Source: Phoronis australis
Taxonomy: Eukaryota; Phoronida; Phoronidae
Reading direction: 5' to 3'
Length of the DNA stretch: 64,000 nucleotides
Assembly: GCA_002633005.1 (NCBI GenBank)
Contig: NMRA01000058.1
Coordinates: 696,735-760,734, forward strand
Below, piece by piece: positions 48,201 through 60,200 of the stretch. How positions within the stretch are numbered: the first letter of the stretch is position 1; each line of letters opens with the position of its first letter. Made by a program: the position numbers and the translations under genes. The notes beneath the pieces are model-generated. The model had not been told where the DNA came from. It did no database searches and was given only the letters and a program-made list of their open reading frames with translations.

Positions 48201-51200
48201 CTTTTGTGTGAACTCACTGAAGAATTGCTGTAATTAGTGATAAGCTTTTATTTTGTGCCTACTGTGTTTACCTTTCAGACTCCCCTGCATTACGCTGCTG
48301 CTTCTACTCACGGGGCCATGTGTCTGGAGATCTTGGTGAACGAAGGAGCTAATCCAAACGTGCAGGTCTGTGTGTCATGCTTTATCTATGAGTTAGATAT
48401 TGAATGTCTGAAAGAGTATCTTTATTTATTTAGTGAAATATGTACGATAAAATCTCACCAATTTGGGGCAAAAATAATTGCTAAAATTGTATGTTTTTTC
48501 AAGGGCTTCTCTAACATTGTTGTGAAGACCCACAATTTCACAAAACGTGTCAGATGGTAGCTAGTGTACAGAGTTTGAACATGGAAGAGTATTAATTTTG
48601 GTACTACATATCTTTGATAAAAAAGGAGAAAATATAATAAATTTCACTTGTGTCCTAAATCGGTAGGATTTTACCATAACATAAGCAGTGTGACTTGTTC
48701 TATGGTTGCATCTAGTACAAACTGTATAGCACAATCAGGATTTCAGTTTCCCAAAAACTGGAAAATATTGCTAATGATTAATCATCTTAGACATTGATAA
48801 GCTGGACAGTGGCGGCTTAGTGGAGTTGTAGGTTACTGTCTTTCATGTGTTTGTCATTTACGATTAATGCTCTTAATGCTGATTGGTTTATCAATGTTTT
48901 GTCAGGTTGCGGTTAATGGTGTCGGGCTGAGTATCTGATTGGTTGCCTGGCTTGTGTTGAGAAACGTGATTTTGGAAGGGTTAATTTGTTCTAGTTTTCC
49001 TCAGTGAAGATAGAGGGCGCCACATTGTGGTGAATCATTGCCATGAGACATAGGTGTAGTTGTGTTTCCAATAATGATCTGTCATTGTATTTGGTAATGT
49101 CTGTCGCAGGCTCATGATGGCCGTACACCCCTGCACATGACGGCACTGCATGGAAGGTTCACTCGTGCCCAGACCCTCATACAGCACGGCGCCATCGTCG
49201 ACTGTGTGACCAAGTCTGGCTGCACGCCCTTGCACATCGCTGCACGCTACGGACACGAGCTTCTGATAAACACGCTGCTGGCTAATGGTGCTGACCCCTT
49301 CAGGTGAGTTAGTGTAGTAGAGCACCGTCGCACATTTCTGCCATCACAATCAGGGGCTTGGTGACCCGGAGATAAAGCACGTAGGCTTGTGACGGAAAGT
49401 GATTATGTCACACCGCTCGCAACTCTTCCAAACTGGAGACAAACAAAATGGCGGTAGCCTTTTTGTTTACACTAACAAATTTGTTGAAACCAGAACTATT
49501 AAATTTTGAAAATCTGAATCCCGTGCCTCATTATCTATGAACCATACAGATAGTACATTGACCACTTTTTTTCTGAAACGGAGATTAATTAACTGGTGAT
49601 TTGCCTTTTACAACTTCACTCAGTGTAAATTCCTATGGAGTTAGAACCAAGATGACAGAATCTGGTCGAGTACCTCAGTATGGTGATGTCACAATACCTC
49701 AGTATGGTGATGTCACAATACCTCAGTATGGTGATGTCACAATACCTCAGTATGGTGATGTCACAATACCTCAGTATGGTGATGTCACAATACCTCAGTA
49801 TGGTGATGTCACAATACCTCAGTATGGTGATGTCACAAGTTCTCTCTTTATTCTTCTGTTGCCACCACATTAATAGACGTTTTTCTTAGTCGACCATGAA
49901 GGCAGTCTCTGCCTGGCAAAATTGTAACACGTATAATTGATTACTAAATTAGCTATGAGTCTTGAAACATGGGAGTATTTGAACTGCCAGTACAGTGCAC
50001 ATTTTTTGATAGGTATGAGCTGTTAAGTGCTAACAGGCCAGTGGATGCTGCTCCAGATGGTCCGTGTCCATGAACTACTTGAGTGACATCGGTGTTCACC
50101 ATCTCTGTACAATACACAGGGCAGTTATGATAAAATACATTGTGCAATTTCTATTGTAAAATGAAACATTGTTTCAGAATTTGGCATGTAAGTGGGACTT
50201 GAGTTATTAGTCTGGTGTTTTATGCTGCATTAGATTAACCATTACTTGTGAATGAATTTTGCCTGGTGGAATCTTGGTGCTTCACTTTGTTCCTGTTTTT
50301 CTTAGACAGGGCAGCAATGGGATGCTGCCATTGCACATGGCGGCTCTTAACGGTTTCTCCGAGTGTTGTAAGAAGCTGCTGCAGTCTACGGAACACTTTG
50401 ATATTAATACCAAGGATGATCATGGCCGAACGGCGCTACATGCTGCTGCCTGTGGAGGGTAGGTGGACTTGACTGTCATCTTAAGATTGTTAACAGTATG
50501 GGCTTGAGTATTACGGTAAAAATTCTTCAATTAGGGACAATGCAAAAGTACTAATATTTTGCTTGAGGTTGGAACTTGCCCCATTATTTTTCATCTTAAA
50601 TTCAAGAATCACAGGAAATACCGCAAAATTACCCACTCTGTAGATTGAAAACTAATTGTCTGAAATTTGAGAGATATTTTGAATGCCAAAATCGTTCTTG
50701 TCCCAAATTACAGAATGGAGAGTTTTTGTGACCCAAATTCTAGAGACTATCCCAAGTTGTAGAGATTCTGCCAAATTGGGGAATTTTTACTGTACTATTA
50801 TCTACTCTCAACATAGTAGGATGCTGGCTGTTGTGCCTTCTGTGAAACAAAGTTGACCTATTTGTGTTTGTTGTGTTGTTTCTATTACAATGAGAGAACC
50901 TGATTGTTAAAGGGTCGTGTCATTTTGTGCTTTGCCAAGTTCTTTGCATGTTTACTACATTATGGTGTAGGGTGCTGGGTGTGGTGCGCATTCTCTCAAA
51001 CACTCTAAGTCATGTTACTCGGACTTTTTGTAGTTGTTGTTGTCCTAATCATCCTCACCAGCACATTCAAGTCTACATCATCATCACTATGATGCAATAC
51101 AATCTTATGTCAAATTCCTCAGGCACCACTGAGCAGTTTATCTTGACTGATAACCAACCGTCTAAAATTCACACCGAAAGCTCCGATGACTTTTTATAGC

Positions 51201-54200
51201 TTTGTCTTTACAATATGTTTGTTCAACCAGGACATAGCCTGTAGCTCTGACCAGTAGGAAACAAGTCATCTGGGCAGGGGTTAGGATACGAATTTTCAAA
51301 TTTTGGAATTTGCAATATTGAATTCGGCAATTTTGATTCCACTAGCATCAACCTGGTAGGATCTCTGCCGAATTGCTGTATGAACTTTTGTCAGATGACC
51401 ATATGGAGTCGTGTGATATAATCATATGGAGTCATGTGATATAATCATATGGAGTCATGTGATATAATCATATGGAGTCATGTGATATAATCATATGGCG
51501 TGATATACCTTTTCAGGAACGTGGAGTGTCTGGACTACCTCTTGTCTTCCGGCATCGACTACAGTGCTAATGACATGGAGGGTCGTGCGGCACTGCACTA
51601 TGCTGCATTGAACACCCACTTGCAGTGTGTTACGTCTCTCACCATGTGTGGCAGCACCCCTGACGTACAGGATAGGCGTGGCTGTACTCCCTTGCACTAC
51701 GCTGCAGCCTATGATGGCGAGGCCAGGTTAGTGTTCACTGTTGAGAGTAGAGCAAGCTTTGGAATTGATAACATGACTAATTTGTCAAGCTCCAATAATA
51801 AGACTTGTAGCACCTACTGTGGCTATAGGAATTCAACTGGCATTGTAGTCTCTTAATCTTTTATCCGATTATTACACTGTTTTTTAAGGTTATGTAGGAT
51901 CTTGTTGAGAAATCTGCATTTAGCTGAATATTTGCAAAACCATATAATTTAATCAATAAAAAGTACATAATATTTAAAAGTAGAAAGTTTTTGATTCTCC
52001 AACCACTTGAGTCATGTGACGATGTACTTTAGTTAAATATAACAATAAGGTACGTTTCATAGTCAAACAACAAGTAAACATATTGTCCAAGATAAAAGCC
52101 CTGTTATTGTTTTCTAAATGATACTTTCTTTTTAATTTTATGCAACTTTTAAATTTTTTCATAGAAATCATAAGATTCTATTTTCGGTAGCCCCCAATGC
52201 AAATGTGGAGTAAAATTTTAAAAGCAATTCCTAACAGTGCATATAACTTGCTAAAGCATACAAATCCCTTCAGTCATTTCTGAGGCTTGATGTTATCCAT
52301 ATTTGGCCATTTTTCTATGGTCCTACATACTATAAGCAGCCTGTTAACATACAGAGCAGTATGTCCTCCCCCCTCACTAACCATACTGCTGTTCTGATGG
52401 TTAGCAGCTCTTGTAAACTCATTTCTTGTCAACATTCTTTTTTCACTTGTCAATCAGTTTTCATTGGAAAAGAATGCTGCTCGCTATGAAGGAGCTAAAA
52501 ACAAAAATGGTTTTAAAAAAACATGAAATACTATTCCCCTGAAGTATTACCTGTTGAGCATTTCCTATTCAGAATTGTGGAACACCTGCTTAAAATTGGG
52601 GCCAGCGTGATGTTAGCTGACAAGAGCGGTTTCAGTTCACTTCATTATGCAGCACTAAATGGCCACAAGATGGTGCTGGACATGGTAAGTTCTGTTCATA
52701 GGTGGCGTTGTAAGCGATGTAGCAGAGTAGTGAATTGGCTTGACATCACTAAAGAACAACAAAGACATTCAAACTCATATCTCTTTGAAAAAGGCAACAT
52801 CCTTTGTTTTTTTATTAAAAATTAGAATAATATGTATGATTATTTTTAGAAAATATATTTTAGTGTTGTCAATTATTTATGCTGCTATAATGAAATGATG
52901 TAGATGCCAAATTTTCCGGTATAATGTTTATGCATTTCTTTTCATTGTGCAACCTGAATGACGTATTTGTTGTTGAAGTCTATAAATTACATTTTCCGGC
53001 TGTGTGCCTCCAGTTTTGTGTTTACCTGAACCGGATCGTTCTGTTACAGCTGTTGGAGGCTTGTGCAACAGATTTTCTGTCCAAGACCATGTCAAGTCCT
53101 GTTGTGACACCTCTCCATCTGGCAGTAAGTACCACGCCGTGGCAGTCTGAGTTCTGATCACTGGGGGTTCACCACAAAGGGGGCAATAAACCTGCACCTT
53201 TAGGTTTTGAATTACGCAACGCGCTTTTATAAAATCTCATTCTGTGCCTTATTCTGATTGAGTACGATTTCCAGGCTTGAGGAGAACAGACAGTTTGTTA
53301 TAATATAATTGCGTCAGTTCAATCTTATCTTGGTTGCTGGTCAAGACAGGTTGTTTCCAGCCACCATGCAGTGTGGTGTGGCAGAACTCCAGGTGTTAAA
53401 GTGTTCAAATTCAGTTCACACAAAGGATAAGAAAACAGTATCATGGCTTATGAAGAGCAAATACACGTGTGATAAAGTTTTGTTTTACCATCAGAACATA
53501 GTTTATGGTGAATTTGGTTATGAGAAGTGTTTGTTTTGTTAATTCATTTCTCCTGAAGCTGCTATGATCACTAATCATAAGAAAATGATCTCAACTTTTT
53601 CCTTACTCAGATAAAAAGTGATTTTTGGGCATTGAAAGAGCATACAGATGGGTTCCATACTGCTAGAGACTGACCCAACTTATTGACCGGCCTATTCTCG
53701 ACCAATAACAATTGGTCAGGTCATTCCAAGCACAGAAATCACTTTTAGTCAGTTTAAGGAAAAGACACCAATTAGAAAAAAGGTCTAGCTCATAAGTTTT
53801 AGTTCTTGATGGAATGCACAGGTTCATAGCTCCTGCAAATGATGTTAAGGTCACTTACAAGGGTCCTACATTTCAAGAAACATTTTTTCCGCTGAATAAC
53901 ACGCATCAAACTGGTTCTCAAAATGCAGGGCCCCTATAAGCTACTGTTGCTGTGTATCTGGGACCCCTGTAAGTGACTACTGTGGGTATCAGGGACCCCC
54001 CTGTAAGTGGCTATTGCCGTGTTTGGCAGCAGCCGGTACAAACTACTTGATCCCAGTGACAACACTGCCGCAGATGAAGCATTGTGACTATTCTCAGTGA
54101 TCTCCCATGGTAAGTGTTACACCCTCGTCATGAAGCTGAGATGGAGAGAAAGTAGATTTGGTTTCTAGTTTTTGATAGAACGTAATGAAGCGTTTTTGTT

Positions 54201-57200
54201 AAAAAATTGGATTATTAGAATTCATTCGTTCAGGAGCAAGTCATGGCTTTGTTTTATTGTCAAGGTTTCTTAAACCGGTGATTTTCAATCTGTAAACCTT
54301 GTTTGATAGGTTTTTGTTATTATCTGCATAATACTTTGTAGGTGCCATGATTTACATGTTCAAATTATAACTTACAAATAGAAAGAATAAGACATTTGAA
54401 AATCCCCAGATAGCATAGATTGTGTACTGTTTGTGACCTACACATTGTACAAGACAAAACGATTTTTGAATTGAGAGTCCATTTTATGACGATTTGAGAA
54501 CAACTTTCAAGACTGTAAGCATCATTATGAGCTTACCTTAGAAAATGCCGTGCTGAAGTGTGATAATTTAAACTTAAGCAGGTTGTAGTAGAAGAGATAT
54601 TGTAGTTATGGAGGCCTGCTGTACAACAACAAAATCAACAAAAAATTAAATTAACTTTCCTGTCTTCAAACACAAATAATAATCTGCTTTACAGTAGCTG
54701 TGTATTCAGTGCTGTGCCATTTAAGTTTCTGTGATTTCAGTGTTTTGTTGCTGCTACTTTATATTTTATTGGCTCTTACTGATTTTCTCTGAATTTATGA
54801 TTATATCATTTTATAAGACAGTTAGGTGTTTTGCTGTAGCCAGATGTACAAATCTGTTTTGAATAGTTGTTACTTTCCCCCACAGTCCTACAGAGGTCAT
54901 TGCTGTGCCCTGGACCTACTGGTCAGCATCTCCATCAACCTGGATGTGTGTGATGCAAAAGGTCACACACCCCTTGACCTGGCTGCCTACCAGGGTCATA
55001 CTGATTGCTGTAAGGTGCTGATAGAACACGGCGCCATGACAACAACTCAAGATGCGGTCACCAAGCGCATGCCTCTACATGCTGCTGGTGAGTGCCTGTT
55101 TAAGAAAAACAAGGACAGTGACATATATCTGATTGTGTCAAGGATTTATTTCTCATTTGTTTTCTGTCGACTAAATAAGTAGATTGCAGTGTAAAGTGAT
55201 TTTAGTTTGTTATTTTGCAAAACAATGTTTCTGTTAAATTTGAAAGTAGCTTAGCATAAAAGCAAAACACCTTTTAAATGATGATGCTGAATGCTGAATA
55301 AAAAGTCACGAAATAATAATCTTCAAAAATTAGATTGGGCCAGAGTTATGTGTGGCATTGTGGCGGCACAAAGGTGCAAAATGTGAATCACACGTTATGT
55401 AAATGTGAATCACACGTTATGTAAATGTGAATCACACATTATGTAAATAACATAGGGTTTGGTTGCGGAACAAGATGGCTCATGGACTCATGAACATAGT
55501 TCTGCACTCATCAGCAGGGCTCAGTTTACTGACTCACGATACACATCCCTGCACTCACAAAACAGCGTATGCATCCAAAAGGCATGATTCTTGGACTACA
55601 AGTACAGCTCCAGCGCCTGTAAAGATAACTCATGGACTCTTAACTGAGTCATTCAAGCACCTGATTTTTAGTTATGTGAATCAGCGAGTGTTTTTTTGGC
55701 GTGGAAGCTGTGTTTTGTGAATGCAGTCCCATGTATGTGAAGCCCTGTGGTGAACTGAGTTTACAGGAATGTGAGTGATGTTTGTAAATGCGCGAGTCGC
55801 GATGTTCGGGTATCCTGAGTTTATAATTTCTAAATAGTTAAGTACTACTTAATCATGTTAATCACTGTAAGGAGTTGACAAACGTCTTATTGACAAAACG
55901 AGAAAATTTTAGAGCAAAAGTTTCTGGTTTTATCGCTGATTCACAATTAGTTTCCACTAATTCGCATTACTATTTTCCCCTCAGCTATGACAAAACTTAA
56001 CAATTTTTTTCCTTCGTTTGTCATTTTTTTATAGAAAACTACTGTATTGTAGCAAGCACAGTCTTTTTTGTGATGAGGAGTGCGAGTGTCTTTGTACGGT
56101 GGTTTACAAAGAATTCATCTTGTTAAAATGGAGGCAAATTTTGGCGTACAATATCCAACAATGACCAAGAATGAACGCAGATACGTATCCTTGTTTTGTA
56201 GTTAGATTTGATTCATTAACTCACTGACTGTAGGTTGGCAGTAAAAAGTTACAACTTACTGTTGTTTCCCAACCTGCTCTGATGTTCCAGCTTACAATGG
56301 CCACCAAGATTGTGTGAAAGTGCTGCTATCCCACGATGCACCTGTAGATGCTGGTGATGAACAAGACAGGTACGCTTTGTTTGATGGTGTTTGGAGGAAA
56401 CTCAATAGGATACTGTCTCCTGGCTTATGTAGATACATTGTACATTAGATTTTAAGAAATTGGCGTTGTTTCAAAGCAAAAATGTTCAAAGGATTTAGTG
56501 TTATTCAGAGTCAGATTATCTTCTGGGTTTTTCATGCCCTTACTTTGACGACATCTGGCGAATTTTCACAAGTTCATCAATATTTTGACAACTACTGTAA
56601 CATATTCTAGGCTAACAAAGCTTAAGTCATTGCATTGCAAGATTAGGAATTGTCTTCATTTTTGTGATTTTTTTAATACAATAATTAATTATATACTGAC
56701 TTTTTGCCTCAATTATTATCATGTTTCTTAGATTTTGGATATGCATCAGTTATAAACTATTGGTGAATGCCTATAATGGTATATTAATATTCCAATTGTG
56801 TAGGACGGCCTTGATGCTAGCGTCCTGTAACGGCCATGTTGACTGTGTCCTCACTCTACTGGCTAACGGGGCGAATGTTCAGGCGTGTGACATTTACAAG
56901 AAGACGGCTCTTCATCGCGGGGTAGGCCAGTTAGCCACATGGAACAGAAACTAGCTTTATCATGCATATTATAATTTACTATTAAGGAAAATTAGTACTT
57001 AAAATGTTTGTTTAAATACAAGATATTACAAAGTGTGATCATGTAAATTACAAGAACTTGTCCTCTCATTTCTGGGTAGAATTACATAAGGTGTCACACT
57101 TAATTTTCCTTGTGATGTCATTCCTCAACTTGTCATTTTATTCCAAGATAGTGTTGATGGGGTTTGCCAACAACTTGGGACAATTATAACCACATGATGA

Positions 57201-60200
57201 TCCACAAAAATGTTCATTTTTTACTGTACATATGACTGCTAATGGTCACCATTTTATCTACAATTGATGTGGCTGTCTCTGACCCAATCCAGTCCTTGTC
57301 TCGGGGGCGGTCTACTAATGGCCTCACAGAATGCATGAAAGCCAGCAACTTTAGACAGTGCAGTACTGTTGTACACTGAAGTTGCACCACTCTGGTAATT
57401 ATTTGACTAAGGCACAAAGAGGACATGAAACATCGATTCTTAACTTTAAACTTCTAACAATGAAATGGCTTAACAGGTAACTTCAAAGTGTTCTTTTCTG
57501 TTTTATTTCATGGCTGCCAGCGATCAGTATCTTATCTCCGAATACGGCAACAACTGACCACTCCTGTCTCTTTCTTTGCAGGCGGCTAATGGTCACGAGG
57601 AATGCGTAGACGCCCTACTGCAACAGCAGGCAGACCCTCTCACCCCGGACAGTCGGGGACGCACTCCAGTACACCTCTCTAGCATGTGTGGCCATGTGGG
57701 CTTGTTGGGTGCACTATTGCAGGCCAGTAATGGTGACGCCAATCTATTGGACAACAAGAATTATACACCACTACACTGGGCGTGCTATAATGGTAAGTTG
57801 GAAAAGATTTTGTGTGGGGAATGGCGTCATTAAGGAATGAGAAGACTGTAACGTAAGTTTAACTTGTATGGGGCCCAAGATCACCAAATTTCACTGAAGG
57901 ATTGATTTGAAACTTGACCAATCACTTCACGTGATGTTTAAATGTGTTCTCAAAGCTTAACATGCAATTGATCAAGTTTTGAGTTGACAAATTGAAAAAG
58001 TTTCGGGTTGAGTCTCGGTTAAGGCTTGGTTTCAGTTTCAGGGCTGATTTAAACCCACTTTCAGTCAAATAGCAACTGTTGATTTAGGTCACTTAGTAGT
58101 TTAAGCCTGGTGTCACCTCCATAGTCTGATCAGACATGTATACTGTGCTGGTGAAGTACTGATGTATCACTTTTGTCCAAGACATGTATTGTGGGCTGGA
58201 CAAGTCCTTATGTATTGTTATTGTTCAAGACATGTATTGTGGGCTAGACAAGTTCTGATGTATCATTATTGCTCAAGACATGTATTGTGGCAACTAGTGA
58301 TTTAAATAAAAAGCTGTTTCGTAATGGAAGGTGATTTTTTTAGGAATGACATGTGATAGCAATATTATATCTTATAAGCATTACAACTGGTGGAATTGAA
58401 ATTATTAATCTTTGATATCTTGTGGAACATTTTAACTTAAGTGAACATGGCTTATGTCTTTGTCAATTTCCCTTGTCAGGTCACGATAGCTGTGTCGAAC
58501 TGATTCTGGAACATGGCAACCAAAAGGAGTTGCTTGGCAACCCATTCTCAGCTCTCCACTGTGCTGCGCTCAATAGTAATGACACTTGCGTGGACCTGTT
58601 GATTGAGGTGTTTGGCGAGAAGATCACCAACCTGCCCGACTCCAAGGGGAGGTGAGTGTGCCACCGGATGTGGCTTTGGAAAGATGGGTGTAACACTGGG
58701 AGTGAATTTGGGGAGGTGGGTGTGACAAGGGGAGTGGCTTTGGAAAGATGGGTGTAACACTGGGAGTGAATTTGGGGAGGTGGGTGTGACAAGGGGAGTG
58801 GCTTTGGGAAGGAGAGCGTGGCGCTGGAAGTGGTTTTGAGTAGGTGGTAGGCATAGCACATGGAGTGGTTTTGAGATGGTGGGCGGGACATTGGGAGTGG
58901 TTTTGGTAAGGTGGGCGTAACACTAGGAGTGGCTTTAGGAAGGTGGGCATTGCACTGGATGGAGTCTTGTGACAATTGTATGGCACTGGGCACGACCAAT
59001 GTTTTATTAAAATGGGAGGTGTCCAAATATTATTTTTGTGAATACTTTATCTGCAGAAAAAACAAATGTCAGAATTTTCATTGGTCTATTTTTAAAGACT
59101 GAATATATATGTTAAATAAATTTCTTTACTGTCTTATGGAATTGAGGCCTGTTTTCGCAACACATCTAGAGTAACCAGTGGTGTGTCCAAATTGAGGTTG
59201 AAAACTTTCCATTGTTACAGAACGGCACTGCATGCCGCCGCCTTCAGTGATCACTGTGAGAGTCTGCAGCTGTTGCTAAGCAACGGTGGTGATGTCAACA
59301 AGATGGACACGTCTGGTCATACTCCTCTAATTTTGGCCTCTATGAACGGACATTGTGCTGCTACTGGTAGGTTGCTTGGAGGTTTGAGGAAATGTCATAA
59401 TATTAGATTTTTGCCAAATTAGAAGCAAAAAGTTGATAACAGAAATGATGCTAAAGTGTGGCATGAAAATGTCATTTTTGTTTTCAACTTCTTGAAATGG
59501 CGTAAACTCTTGATTCGTTTTCACAACATTCACTGTTTTAATTTCAGACAATATTCTGACTTTTTTGATATACTTTAAAATTTGTACTTTCTGGCTGATT
59601 TGGTTGCAAAAGAGATAGTTTTGAACCACTTTCATCATTAAAGTTGTTTGTCATAAACTGTGGTGTTACTGATTTTGCATAATCAGCTGACTTGCTGTTT
59701 GCAAATAATCCAGTTTTGAATGAGGAATTTTGAGACTACAAGTGTAGAATGCCTCAAGGTAGATATTGTCGTCCACTGAGATGTACAACTGACAACTAAC
59801 TTGTTCACTGTGTCCACATGTACGTTGTCACATTGTAAACTGGATACTCAATGTTATTTCCAGAACTGTTACTGGACAATGAAGCTGATATAAGCCTGTC
59901 CGACTCTGACCGCAACTCAGCTTTGCACCATGCCTGTATGGCGGTAAGAACAGTTATTGTATTTTGATGTAGAGACACAATACAAGTTAGGCCGTGCCAT
60001 GTCAACTCTTAACGGCAATAGTTTGATATCACGTGCCCAACATATTTTAGAACCAGTTTTCTCCTTAGAATAACGTTTGTCAACTGGTTCTCAAAATTCA
60101 GGCACGTTTTCTCAAACTATTGCCAATCCAACGAGTGTTTGGGCAGGATATGGTAAAATCTCTCCAGTTTAGGACGCAACATGGCTGACAAGTGAAAATG

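Noticed and set aside
49671-49838. CRISPR-like array
   Set aside because: The units are contiguous and identical with no spacers, and the genome is clearly animal.
49601-49873. 90-residue protein with repeated PQYGDVTI and its minus-strand mirror
   Set aside because: It is an artefact of a 24-base tandem repeat whose length keeps all frames open. It lies in an intron.
58481-59026. Proline/histidine-rich minus-strand frames up to 181 codons
   Set aside because: They are the complement of exon 16 and its minisatellite. No family similarity, and several overlapping frames look alike.
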